The notes under the pieces: model-generated
The model's input: the letters and a program-made list of their open reading frames with translations, nothing else
What the model was told of the DNA's origin: nothing
Database searches by the model: none
Made by a program: the position numbers and the translations under genes
Assembly (NCBI GenBank): GCA_002383485.1
Contig: DFYY01000007.1
Location: forward strand, 42,207-106,206
Source of the DNA: Bacteroidales bacterium UBA4070
GTDB lineage: Bacteria > Bacteroidota > Bacteroidia > Bacteroidales > VadinHA17
Direction: 5' to 3'
Length of the DNA: 64,000 nucleotides
Shown here: positions 1-7,797 of the stretch, piece after piece
How the letters are laid out: each line of letters begins with the position of its first letter
How positions within the stretch are numbered: position 1 is the stretch's first letter

Positions 1-858
1 CCTTATTATATTGGCGGTATCGTGAATGTAAGGAGTTCCTTCGGAGCTATAAGGTTCAAGGTTTTGCAGAGCGACGGGGTTCTCTGCATGTGTATCACGA
101 TAAATGCCTGCCAGCGGCCACAGTACAACGGCGGCGACAGCGAAGAAGCCTGCCGGCACCGCAATCTTCAGGAGATACCTCTCTGACCTCGATGCAATGG
201 TCAGTATCAGCCAGATCATTGCAGCAGTGAAAGCAGCAACGCCGGAAAGTGCCCGCAGATAGAAGAGAAAGAAGATCAGCCATGCAGACAGGATAAGGGA
301 AATAATGAAATAAACCCGTTTTGCCCTGAACTCCCATCCCAGCATCAGGAGCTGAAACGCAGCAATCACGACCATCAGGCCTAAATAGATGCCAGGTATG
401 AACGGAGAAGCTTCACGGAATGATATGGCCGGCTGTAACTGTGTCCTGAGGAAGCCGATAAATGTAACGACCAGAACCGATGAGATGAAGAGCGACAGGA
501 TCATCCTGGTCATCTTCCTTCCCGGCAACGCCGTGGTTGCCACTATCAGCGGCATGAAAAGGGTGGGCAGCTTATGAAGCAGGTCATGACTGAAACCGTA
601 TCCCGGATCTGCAGACCATGTCAATCCGATTACGTTCAGCAGGTAGATCAGAATAAAAGCAATTGCAGCACGATCCTCGCGGAGCCTGGTGAACTTCGAT
701 CTGAAATCCCCCTCCGCCAGCCAATTAAATACCAATATTATCTCGCTGACCGTCAGCAGCCACCTTGATGAAGGCAGAAATATCGCAATGAGGCAGAGCG
801 ATGCAAGGTAAATCCCGCGATGAACACTCCTGCGGGTATTATCGGTATCAGAGACCAT
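1..858 (-). CDS. O-antigen ligase/polymerase-like membrane protein, C-terminus cut by window edge
   Basis: Reading the minus strand from ATG at 858 gives 286 uninterrupted codons to the window edge, so the 3' end is missing. The product is very hydrophobic: several membrane segments are visible, for example near residues 17-45 and 67-78, and a run of segments at about 150-255. A soluble stretch then begins with TPYIHDTANII. This layout (many helices, then a large periplasmic loop) fits the Wzy/WaaL O-antigen ligase superfamily, whose members join or polymerise glycan chains at the periplasmic face of the inner membrane. The start overlaps the stop of the FkbM methyltransferase gene by 11 bp, so the two are co-transcribed. 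The family call rests on topology and surface-glycan context, as no catalytic residue is visible in this part. Confidence 0.6.
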   Translation of the reverse strand, partial: MVSDTDNTRRSVHRGIYLASLCLIAIFLPSSRWLLTVSEIILVFNWLAEGDFRSKFTRLREDRAAIAFILIYLLNVIGLTWSADPGYGFSHDLLHKLPTLFMPLIVATTALPGRKMTRMILSLFISSVLVVTFIGFLRTQLQPAISFREASPFIPGIYLGLMVVIAAFQLLMLGWEFRAKRVYFIISLILSAWLIFFLFYLRALSGVAAFTAAMIWLILTIASRSERYLLKIAVPAGFFAVAAVVLWPLAGIYRDTHAENPVALQNLEPYSSEGTPYIHDTANIIR

Positions 859-1666
859 CTCCCTGTCCGGGCTTAGGTGATAAAGTATCCTTCACCGCCA
901 GAACATCTCTCCTGATAGACTGTAGCGAATAGCCGTGACCTGTCAGGTAATCGCGGCACTCTTTCGCGGTTTTTTCATCAAAGACAACCTCCTCATAGAT
1001 GATCACCTCAGGCGAGATACTGTCAAGATCAAGCATCTTAAGCAGTTCATAATCAAAACCCTCTGTGTCAATTGCCAGCAAGTCAGGCGAGCGGCCCCCG
1101 AAGTAGCGCAAAAGTGTATCCGGGCTGATGGTGGCCACCTCATCACGTATAATGCAGTCATCCTCATTGGCAGGAAGTGTAACCCCTTCCCGGCGCATAT
1201 TCCTCAGCATGCTGCCGTCCCTGAGTTTTTTCACCAGCACCTCCCTGCTGAAACTTGACAATCCGGTTGCCCAGCGCTCCTTGCTTATCGAAAGCTTATA
1301 GAGAGGCCTCGTCCCGTCACTGCGGTCAAGGGCTGCGTTGATTGCTCTGACCTCCGGCCTTTTCCTGTGTAGCCTCGAGAGATATTCATTGAATACATCC
1401 GGCAGTGGCTCTACCAGAACACCCCGCCAGTTGTCCCTCTTGATGAACATGTGCAGCGGATCATTGATGAAGCCGTCATTCGCACCTACCTGCAGGAAGG
1501 TAACCGACTTGCGCTGCCTTGAATATTTGTCCAGAAAAACCTCAATTGTGCCGGGCTTTGGCTTGTAAATATGCTTGCAATAGTATAGCCATAACGGATT
1601 CTCGGAAGCACTGAGGTTGAATAAAAACTTCCTGTATCCCTTCCTGAGCCTGTATTTTAACCTCAT
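848..1666 (-). CDS. FkbM family SAM-dependent methyltransferase
   Basis: A 272-residue protein with the FkbM pattern: the SAM-binding loop QVGANDG at residues 59-65, the acidic ribose-binding VEP at 85-87, and IDTEGFD at 199-205 followed by IYEE near 223. FkbM-type enzymes transfer a methyl group from S-adenosylmethionine to a hydroxyl, often on a sugar. Lying in a minus-strand run with a glycosyltransferase upstream and an O-antigen ligase-like gene downstream (11-bp overlap), it probably O-methylates a residue of a surface glycan. The acceptor cannot be read from the sequence. Confidence 0.85.
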   Translation of the reverse strand: MRLKYRLRKGYRKFLFNLSASENPLWLYYCKHIYKPKPGTIEVFLDKYSRQRKSVTFLQVGANDGFINDPLHMFIKRDNWRGVLVEPLPDVFNEYLSRLHRKRPEVRAINAALDRSDGTRPLYKLSISKERWATGLSSFSREVLVKKLRDGSMLRNMRREGVTLPANEDDCIIRDEVATISPDTLLRYFGGRSPDLLAIDTEGFDYELLKMLDLDSISPEVIIYEEVVFDEKTAKECRDYLTGHGYSLQSIRRDVLAVKDTLSPKPGQGDGL

Positions 1667-1708
1667 GTTTCCCGTGTATTTATAATGTATCTGATCGCAA
1701 GTTATAAC

Positions 1709-2557
1709 TCACACACTGCCTCTGAACCGTTCAGGTATTTTGATCACCGGCTTTTCCGGAAGCATGCCGGGCTTATTGAGTGCAAACAGCGGACGGAATA
1801 TGCTCTCCCTTCTTCTGGCCTGCTTAAAGAAGGCATCACCATCCACGGGATTCTTCTTTGTGATCAGGTCGAACAGTTCATATCTCCTGTCCAGGTGGCC
1901 GCGCCAGCCGGCATTAAGCAGCGACTGATCCTCCATCTTTCGTTTGGATATGTCATAATCCACCATACCGAAATGAAACAGGAAAAGGTTAGGGTCAATG
2001 TGAAAATTCCTGTATCTGACCCTGTGAAACCCTGATCCCCATTTCAGAGGCCGGAATGCCACAATGGCTTTTGTGTAGCGTGCCGAGACATGGGCATAAC
2101 TCCTCTGCTCCAGAAACGGGCGCGACGGATCAATAGGCTGTTCCAGCCCGAGATGCTGTCCGACGTCCAGCCCGAGGGCTGAAAGAGAAGCTGATTTTAC
2201 GGGCTTTTGCAGATAATCAGACAGAGCAAGTCCGCGGTCTGGGTCAACAACAAGGGCCTCATCAATGTCATGTGCTATGACAATATCATAGCGTAGAAAC
2301 AAAGACTTTGTGAAATTGGAGATGAGATCAATCCTGTTTTTGTCACCACGCGACCTGTTCAGCCTCTGCAGGGGCAGCCTTATCACGTTGATTGCAGCAT
2401 GATCATCCGGCAGTGGCTGGTCATGACCGTCAATAAAGAGAAACAGATTCTCATGACCCAGTTCCTTCCCGTAATAATCAATCCACCTTGGAATGAAGAA
2501 CTGGTCATTCCTGACCATTGATACTGCCCCGATCTTTTTTCGGTTGCCTTCAGACAT
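1709..2557 (-). CDS. Glycosyltransferase family 2-like protein (Glyco_tranf_2_4 type)
   Basis: A 282-residue protein beginning with the typical AVSMVRNDQFFIPRWIDYY segment (residues 11-29) of the Glyco_tranf_2_4 group. A nucleotide-sugar/metal-binding HDIDE motif, the DxD equivalent, sits at 96-100. No membrane segment is seen, so it is probably cytoplasmic and adds a sugar to a lipid-linked glycan. It is the first gene of the minus-strand run with FkbM and the O-antigen ligase-like gene, 42 bp upstream of FkbM. It diverges from the Stealth pair across a 64-bp gap holding one palindromic promoter-like element. Donor and acceptor are unknown. Confidence 0.75.
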   Translation of the reverse strand: MSEGNRKKIGAVSMVRNDQFFIPRWIDYYGKELGHENLFLFIDGHDQPLPDDHAAINVIRLPLQRLNRSRGDKNRIDLISNFTKSLFLRYDIVIAHDIDEALVVDPDRGLALSDYLQKPVKSASLSALGLDVGQHLGLEQPIDPSRPFLEQRSYAHVSARYTKAIVAFRPLKWGSGFHRVRYRNFHIDPNLFLFHFGMVDYDISKRKMEDQSLLNAGWRGHLDRRYELFDLITKKNPVDGDAFFKQARRRESIFRPLFALNKPGMLPEKPVIKIPERFRGSV

Positions 2558-2602
2558 GCGACTTGATTTTTCTGGCTAAAATTGCATGAAAATAATAAAG
2601 CC

Positions 2603-2612
2603 GTAAATTTAC
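2603..2612. promoter_or_regulatory. Palindromic -7 element between divergent glycan genes
   Basis: GTAAATTTAC is self-complementary and contains TAAATTTA, close to the Bacteroidota -7 consensus TAnnTTTG, on both strands. It is the only promoter-like sequence in the 64-bp divergent gap. It would give a plus-strand leader of only a few bases before ATG 2622 and a minus-strand leader of about 40 bases before ATG 2557. Confidence 0.4.
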
Positions 2613-2621
2613 AACAAAACA

Positions 2622-3662
2622 ATGTCAGATAACATAAAACCTGCTGACAACGGTCCGATTGACGCAGTAATACTGTGGGTTGACGGAAGTGACGCAAGGC
2701 TTGCCGAAAAAAGGAGGCGTTACCTGGCTGAGAAACAGCTCACCAGTGCACATCCCGGTGCAATTCCGGCACGCTTTGCATCATCCAATGAAATCAGGTA
2801 CTGCGTCTTTTCAATTCTGAAATTTGCATCCTTTGTCAGGAACATTTACATAGTCACAGATGAACAGAATCCCGGACTGAACGATGAGGTAAAGGCCAGG
2901 TTTCCCGAAAGGGCAGGATGCCTTAAGATTGTTGACCACAGGGAGATCTTCCGCGACTATGAAGAGTATCTCCCGTCATTCAACAGTTCCTCTATACACA
3001 CAATGATATGGAGAATCAGGGGTCTCTCTGACAATTTTATCTATTTCAATGATGACATGATACTGATCAGGGAAACATCAGCTGAAGACTGGTTTATAGA
3101 CGGCAAACCGGTACAGAGGGGTAAATGGCTTTTGCCCCCGGTCAGAAAGATTGCCGGAAATGCCATTAAGATATTGATAAACAAACACCTGCGGGGAAAC
3201 AGGGATTACCGCCCTAAAATCTCATTCTATATCCGTCAGTGGCAGACAGCCCTGTTGCTGGGCAGGAGATGGCGCTATTTTTTTCATTGCCACACTGCTC
3301 ATCCGATGAGAATCACAACTCTTGAGAAGTACTTTAGAGCCAACGATGAGCTCCTGAGAAAAACCATCTCATACCGCTTCCGTGACGCTGAACAGTTGCT
3401 TGCCAGCTCGCTGGCCTATCATCTTGAGATCCGGAACGGAACCGCCCATCTGGCAAGGCTCAATCTCGGGTATCTGCATCCATGGTATTCGGAAGAACGG
3501 CTGAACAGGAGAATTGATCGCTGCACAAAAGATCAGCGTATCAAATCGATCTGTGTTCAAAGCGTCGAGATGATGTCTGGCAATCAGCGTGAGAAGATAT
3601 TTAACTGGCTGGATAATGTCCTTAACCTGAATAACGCCCCTGACCTGAATAATGGAAACTGA
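2622..3662 (+). CDS. Stealth family sugar-phosphate transferase (copy 1)
   Basis: 346 residues with the conserved regions of Stealth proteins in order: CR1 with ILWVDGSD (17-24); CR2 with RFASSNEIRYC (51-61), IYIVTDEQNPGL (75-86), FNSSSIHTMIWRI (120-132) and FIYFNDDM (139-146); then a CR3-type histidine cluster HCHTAHP near 223. Stealth enzymes transfer a sugar-1-phosphate from a nucleotide sugar, building phosphodiester-linked capsule or surface glycans. The N-terminus is free of a signal peptide, so it probably acts in the cytoplasm. It overlaps the next, related gene by 11 bp. Confidence 0.85.
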   Translation: MSDNIKPADNGPIDAVILWVDGSDARLAEKRRRYLAEKQLTSAHPGAIPARFASSNEIRYCVFSILKFASFVRNIYIVTDEQNPGLNDEVKARFPERAGCLKIVDHREIFRDYEEYLPSFNSSSIHTMIWRIRGLSDNFIYFNDDMILIRETSAEDWFIDGKPVQRGKWLLPPVRKIAGNAIKILINKHLRGNRDYRPKISFYIRQWQTALLLGRRWRYFFHCHTAHPMRITTLEKYFRANDELLRKTISYRFRDAEQLLASSLAYHLEIRNGTAHLARLNLGYLHPWYSEERLNRRIDRCTKDQRIKSICVQSVEMMSGNQREKIFNWLDNVLNLNNAPDLNNGN

Positions 3663-4737
3663 GAATATGCCGTCAGCACCAGACCGGACCGTGACACCAG
3701 ACCGAACTGCAGCAACAGCCGGAGCTAAAACAGCATCCGGAGCCGATGCAACTGGCGGGCCGGTAGACGTGGTGATAGCCTGGGTAGACGGGAGTGACCC
3801 GAAGCTGACCGAAAAGCGAAACAGGTACAGCGGAAAGACGAAAGTACCCGTCTCTTCAGGAGCTCACCCGACGCGCTTCGCCTCATCCAATGAGATAAAG
3901 TATTGCGTGCTCTCAGTGCTTCGCTTTGCACCCTTCGTAAGGAATATATTCATTGTTACCGACGGCCAGGATCCAGGCCTGACAGGCGATCTGCAAAAGT
4001 ATTTTCCTGAAAGGGCGGGATCAGTCAGAATTGTTGACCATACGGAAATTTTTGATGGATACGAAGAATATCTGCCTACTTTCAACAGCATCTCCATAGC
4101 AAATATGATATGGAGGATCAATGGCCTTGCAGAAAAGTTTGTCTATTTCAATGATGACACCTTCCTCGTAAGGGGCATCTCACCGGAGGAATGGTTCGTT
4201 GGCGATGCACCCGTGATGCGGGGCAGGTGGGTGCCGGCCGCCCGCCCAAGGGTTGTCCTGGACCGGATGAGAAAATGGTTTTACAGGCATCTGGCCGGCA
4301 GGCACGATTATCAGCCGAGGGCCTCCTTCCATCTGGGTCAGTGGAATGCCGCCGCACTCCTTGGATTCAGATTCAGGTATTTCACCAACAGTCACACTCC
4401 GCATCCGGTAGGCAGGAGTCTTGTTGAGGACTTTTTCCTGAAGAACGACTCTCTTCTCAGGAAGAACATCTCATTCCGGTTCCGTGACCACAGTCAGTTC
4501 ACCTTCATCTCACTCTCCAACCATTTGCAGCTTCTTAACGGCAACAGGAACATTGCCAGGCCGGCCGTGGTTTATCTCAAGCCTGAAAACAGGGCGCCGG
4601 GTTATATTGACAAGAAAATCAACCTCTGTGAAAGTGATCCGGTAATCATATATATGTGTGCCCAGAGCCTTGACCAGGTTGAAGAAAAGGAGCGCATGAA
4701 GCTTTTCAGCTGGCTGGACGGTAAACTTGGACTCTGA
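3652..4737 (+). CDS. Stealth family sugar-phosphate transferase (copy 2)
   Basis: 361 residues, clearly paralogous to the gene before it. It repeats IAWVDGSDP (42-50), RFASSNEIKYC, IFIVTDGQDPGL, YEEYLPTFN, MIWRINGL and FVYFNDDT, and has NSHTPHP in the CR3 position. It differs by a proline/threonine/alanine-rich N-terminal extension of about 25 residues. The 11-bp overlap with copy 1 points to tandem duplication followed by divergence, with both kept under one promoter. The two copies may add different sugar phosphates or act as a pair on one repeat unit; that is inference. Confidence 0.85.
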   Translation: METENMPSAPDRTVTPDRTAATAGAKTASGADATGGPVDVVIAWVDGSDPKLTEKRNRYSGKTKVPVSSGAHPTRFASSNEIKYCVLSVLRFAPFVRNIFIVTDGQDPGLTGDLQKYFPERAGSVRIVDHTEIFDGYEEYLPTFNSISIANMIWRINGLAEKFVYFNDDTFLVRGISPEEWFVGDAPVMRGRWVPAARPRVVLDRMRKWFYRHLAGRHDYQPRASFHLGQWNAAALLGFRFRYFTNSHTPHPVGRSLVEDFFLKNDSLLRKNISFRFRDHSQFTFISLSNHLQLLNGNRNIARPAVVYLKPENRAPGYIDKKINLCESDPVIIYMCAQSLDQVEEKERMKLFSWLDGKLGL

Positions 4738-4745
4738 ATCTGCCG

Positions 4746-5741
4746 TCATCCCTGCGATACAAGCAGGTTGCATCCGCGGATATCTGCCTCGTCAAATCTG
4801 CCCTGCACCTCGAACAGGCCGCCGGGATACATCCGTCCCAGGTCAGCCGTGGCAATGAAAGAGCATGACCATAAATTGGCCAGGTCAATGACGCTGATGC
4901 CGCCTGAAGCGCCTGCCTCGGCAGTGTGTGAAGAGGGATCATGACTGTCACGTATCAGCACCTTCATCCACGGAGGGGTCATGAACAGGCCTTTACCCAG
5001 CGAGTAGGCCTGGCTGAGAAGCTCCGTCATACCATATTCTGAATGCACTGATCTGACACCAAAAGCTTTCATGATGATCTCGTGCACCTCCTCCCTGATC
5101 ATCTCCTGCCTTCTGCCCTTCATCCCTCCCGTCTCCATTATGATCAGGTCTGACAGGTCGCGGGGATATCTCTCCGCAAGGTCCAGCAAAGCGAAGGTGA
5201 CACCGATCAGCAACACCTGCAGTCCTGCGGAGCGCGCCCTTTCAATTGCCCTGAACAATGCATCATGGTCATTCAGGAAAAATCCTCCCGTATTATTGCC
5301 CGACAGCCTTATCAGCCTGTCAACCATATATATGAGTGAAGAGCCTTCCCTCTCCAGGTAGGAAGGAAGGAGTCCCATTATGGCATATCGTGAGGGATCG
5401 CCGTAGAACAGCCTGAATGTCTCTTCCAGGCTCCTGTCATATAGCTCCGGATCCGTTACATGATGGCGGCTCTGTCTGACGCCGGTGGTGCCGCTGCTCA
5501 GGAACACCTTTGCAGCAGGGCCGTCACCTGTCAGAACCGTATGATCCCTGAAGAAGGAGATGGGCATAAAAGGGATGGAAAAGAGGGAGTCAACCATCTC
5601 CGGATCAACACCGAGGAGAGCAAGGTACTTCCTGTAGACAGGGCATCCCGCAGCCTGAAAACGGAATATCTTCAGCGCCAGCTGTTCAAATGACCGGCCA
5701 CCGGAGACAGTGAAGATCTCTTCGGCTGTGGGCGCCTTCAT
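4746..5741 (-). CDS. LuxE-like acyl-protein synthetase / ANL-superfamily adenylating protein
   Basis: A 331-residue protein with the adenylate-forming signature FLSSGTTG (80-87) and a second nucleotide-binding element EYGMTELLSQAYS near 236. Both are diagnostic of the ANL superfamily; size and N-terminus fit the LuxE acyl-protein synthetase branch. LuxE activates a fatty acid with ATP and passes it to a cysteine, but no lux reductase or luciferase genes are present, so luminescence is not implied. In this lineage such proteins sit among envelope or housekeeping genes and the substrate is unknown. I place the start at ATG 5741, which overlaps the stop of the upstream lipoprotein gene by one base (TGATG); a GTG lies one codon earlier. 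Confidence 0.7.
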   Translation of the reverse strand: MKAPTAEEIFTVSGGRSFEQLALKIFRFQAAGCPVYRKYLALLGVDPEMVDSLFSIPFMPISFFRDHTVLTGDGPAAKVFLSSGTTGVRQSRHHVTDPELYDRSLEETFRLFYGDPSRYAIMGLLPSYLEREGSSLIYMVDRLIRLSGNNTGGFFLNDHDALFRAIERARSAGLQVLLIGVTFALLDLAERYPRDLSDLIIMETGGMKGRRQEMIREEVHEIIMKAFGVRSVHSEYGMTELLSQAYSLGKGLFMTPPWMKVLIRDSHDPSSHTAEAGASGGISVIDLANLWSCSFIATADLGRMYPGGLFEVQGRFDEADIRGCNLLVSQG

Positions 5742-6280
5742 CACTTAACCGGGAATGTGGCGGAGCCGTCGGGCTGCCAGACCCACTCAAGGGAGCATGA
5801 AGCAGTCGGGGGATTGACGGTACTGTTGAGTGCCACACTGATGATCCTCAGCTTTGCATAGGTGGCATCACGGGTCTTTATCACCCATACCTGGTTGGCT
5901 TCCAGCGGCGCAGCAAGGTCTACCCATGTGTTGGTACCCACGCTTGTCAGGGCGCTGAAGGCGCTTTTCGCAGCGCTCTCAGAGGCATAGGTACCGGTAA
6001 GGGTAAAGGGTGGATTAAGGGTATTGGCAGAGAGGAACGCCACTACAGGCCCGCCGTCTTCCACGGCACCTGCAATCAGCTTGATGTCAGCCCTGTATGC
6101 ATCGGGAAGCGTGGGAACCTCCTTCGCCTCATCGAAGGAGAGCCCCATCGCGTAATAATATGAACCGCCGTCATACAGCTCGTTCGTCAGCGTGATCGTT
6201 CCGGATATTCGCTGCTCCTCGCCACCGCACCCTGAAAAAAGGAGTACGGCAGCCAGAGCCGGTATTAAGCTTAGTTTCAT
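5741..6280 (-). CDS. Small lipoprotein of unknown function
   Basis: A 179-residue product with a lipoprotein signal peptide: MKLSLIPALAAVLLFSGC, with the lipobox cysteine at 18 followed by GGEEQ. The mature part is beta-rich and soluble-looking, with an alanine/serine-rich middle (about 110-135) and a tryptophan-containing C-terminus (LEWVWQPDGS). I do not recognise a named family. It sits between pgk (one-base TAATG overlap) and the LuxE-like gene (one-base overlap), so the three are translationally coupled. Confidence 0.65.
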   Translation of the reverse strand: MKLSLIPALAAVLLFSGCGGEEQRISGTITLTNELYDGGSYYYAMGLSFDEAKEVPTLPDAYRADIKLIAGAVEDGGPVVAFLSANTLNPPFTLTGTYASESAAKSAFSALTSVGTNTWVDLAAPLEANQVWVIKTRDATYAKLRIISVALNSTVNPPTASCSLEWVWQPDGSATFPVK

Positions 6281-7542
6281 TATTCTCCCCTGATCGCGGT
6301 TATGCCTGGCAGTTTCTTGCCCTCCATGTATTCCATCATGGCTCCGCCGCCGGTAGATACGTAACTGATCCTGTCAGCAAGGCCCAGGTTATTCACCGCA
6401 GCCACGGAGTCACCTCCGCCGACAAGCGAGAAGGCTCCATTATCGGTGGCCTCAGCAACAGCTATTGCTATGCCCTTCGTCCCCTCATCAAACTTGGCCA
6501 TCTCAAAGACCCCCATAGGGCCGTTCCAGAGAATGGTTTTCGAATTGCTGATCACCTTAGAAAAGAGCCTGACACTCTCCTCGCCGATGTCAAGTCCCAT
6601 CCAGCCGTCATTCACATCATCAATGTCTGAAATATAGACGTTGGCCTCCGCATCAAACTTGTCGGCATTGACACTGTCTACGGGGAAAATCAGGTTAACA
6701 CCCTTTTCCCTGGCCTTTTCGATGATGGCTTTAGCCATCTCAAGCTTGTCATCCTCACAGAGAGAGTTGCCAATCCTTCCGCCCATGACCTTGATGAATG
6801 TATATGTCATGCCTCCGCCGATTATCAGATTGTCAACCCTGTCAAGCAGGTTTTCAATGATACCAATCTTATCGGAGACCTTTGCACCGCCCATGATGGC
6901 CGTGAAGGGTTTCTCGGAACTTCTGAGGACCTTGTCCATTGCAGCCAGCTCACTGTTGATAAGGAATCCGAACATCCGCTTGTCCTCGGGGAAGAAGTCA
7001 GCTATCACGGCAGTGGTTGCATGAGCCCTGTGAGCCGTGCCAAAGGCGTCATTGACATAGATGTCAGCATATGTCGACAGCTTCTTAGCCATCTCCTTCT
7101 GCTTCACCTTAAGGGCAGCCTTGGCAGCTTTCTTCTCTTCGTCAGTTGCTGTCTCCGGGAGGATGGGCTTACCCTCCTCCTCGGGATAGAACCTGACATT
7201 CTCAAGCATCATCACCTCACCCGGCTTCAGGGCTGCGGCCATTGCCGCTGCCTCATCACCGAGAGCATCGGGGGCAAATGCAACCTTCATCCCGAGATGC
7301 TTTTCCAGTACCGGCAGTATGGGCTTGAGAGAATACTTCTCCATCACCCCTTCAGGCCTGCCGAGATGTGACATCAGTATTGCAGAGCCGCCGTCGGCCG
7401 TTATCTTCCTTATCGTCTTAAGAGCCCCACGAATGCGGGTATCATCAGTTACCTCACGCGTTTTCTTGTCGAGAGGCACGTTGAAATCAACCCTTACAAT
7501 GGCTTTGAGACCTTTAAAGTTAAAGCTGTCAATGATTTTCAT
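6280..7542 (-). CDS. pgk: Phosphoglycerate kinase
   Basis: A full-length 420-residue enzyme converting 1,3-bisphosphoglycerate and ADP to 3-phosphoglycerate and ATP in glycolysis (cytoplasm). Visible hallmarks are the N-terminal substrate segment VRVDFNVPLD (17-26), SHLGRPEG in the basic patch, LENVRFYPEEEG, GGAKVSDKIGIIENLL at the hinge, and the C-terminal nucleotide-binding run GGGDSVAAVNN followed by STGGGAMMEYMEGK. It leads a three-gene minus-strand operon and has its own TAACTTTG promoter upstream. Confidence 0.97.
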   Translation of the reverse strand: MKIIDSFNFKGLKAIVRVDFNVPLDKKTREVTDDTRIRGALKTIRKITADGGSAILMSHLGRPEGVMEKYSLKPILPVLEKHLGMKVAFAPDALGDEAAAMAAALKPGEVMMLENVRFYPEEEGKPILPETATDEEKKAAKAALKVKQKEMAKKLSTYADIYVNDAFGTAHRAHATTAVIADFFPEDKRMFGFLINSELAAMDKVLRSSEKPFTAIMGGAKVSDKIGIIENLLDRVDNLIIGGGMTYTFIKVMGGRIGNSLCEDDKLEMAKAIIEKAREKGVNLIFPVDSVNADKFDAEANVYISDIDDVNDGWMGLDIGEESVRLFSKVISNSKTILWNGPMGVFEMAKFDEGTKGIAIAVAEATDNGAFSLVGGGDSVAAVNNLGLADRISYVSTGGGAMMEYMEGKKLPGITAIRGE

Positions 7543-7578
7543 AGTCCGTATTGTTTAATATTTGCTTATTCAGGAATA

Positions 7579-7586
7579 CAAAGTTA
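7579..7586 (-). promoter_or_regulatory. pgk promoter -7 box
   Basis: On the minus strand the sequence reads TAACTTTG, a perfect TAnnTTTG. It lies 36 bp before the pgk ATG at 7542, giving a leader of about 30 bases. Confidence 0.6.
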
Positions 7587-7617
7587 ACCAATTTGAAAAA
7601 TCTTATCATTCTCTGTT

Positions 7618-7712
7618 TGTTCATTATTCAAAATGAACAGGGTGCTGGCGGCGCTCCGAGAATTGCCAGATCAGAACCTCGGGGGTACAGGACAGGACCG
7701 CACGGCTCCCTG
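7618..7712 (+). ncRNA. Candidate structured RNA in the pgk/holB gap (unassigned)
   Basis: This GC-rich stretch stands out in an AT-rich divergent gap. A perfect 8-bp hairpin TGTTCATT/AATGAACA (7618-7625 with 7632-7639, 6-base loop) opens it. CAGGG at 7638-7642 can close with CCCTG at 7708-7712, and inside it CTGGC and GCCAG form another short stem. No tRNA cloverleaf, SRP core or other RNA I know is visible. It ends about 55 bp before the holB -7 box, so if real it would be a separate small RNA, on either strand, and not the holB leader. Confidence 0.25.
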
Positions 7713-7766
7713 AATGAGACCCCTTAACGGCATCCGCTCCAGTTACTGAGATCATCTATTTTTTAC

Positions 7767-7774
7767 TACATTTG
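7767..7774 (+). promoter_or_regulatory. holB promoter -7 box
   Basis: TACATTTG matches TAnnTTTG exactly and lies 23 bp before the holB ATG, which fits a short leader of about 20 bases. Confidence 0.6.
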
Positions 7775-7797
7775 CTCTTCGTCAGGCGAAAGGCACA

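Noticed and set aside
4746..5741. Bioluminescence function for the LuxE-like gene
   Set aside because: No luxA, luxB, luxC or luxD homologue is nearby and LuxE-like proteins are widespread in non-luminous Bacteroidota.
7618..7712. Possible tRNA or SRP RNA between pgk and holB
   Set aside because: No cloverleaf and no SRP core (GGAAG-type apical loop) can be formed; kept only as an unassigned structure.
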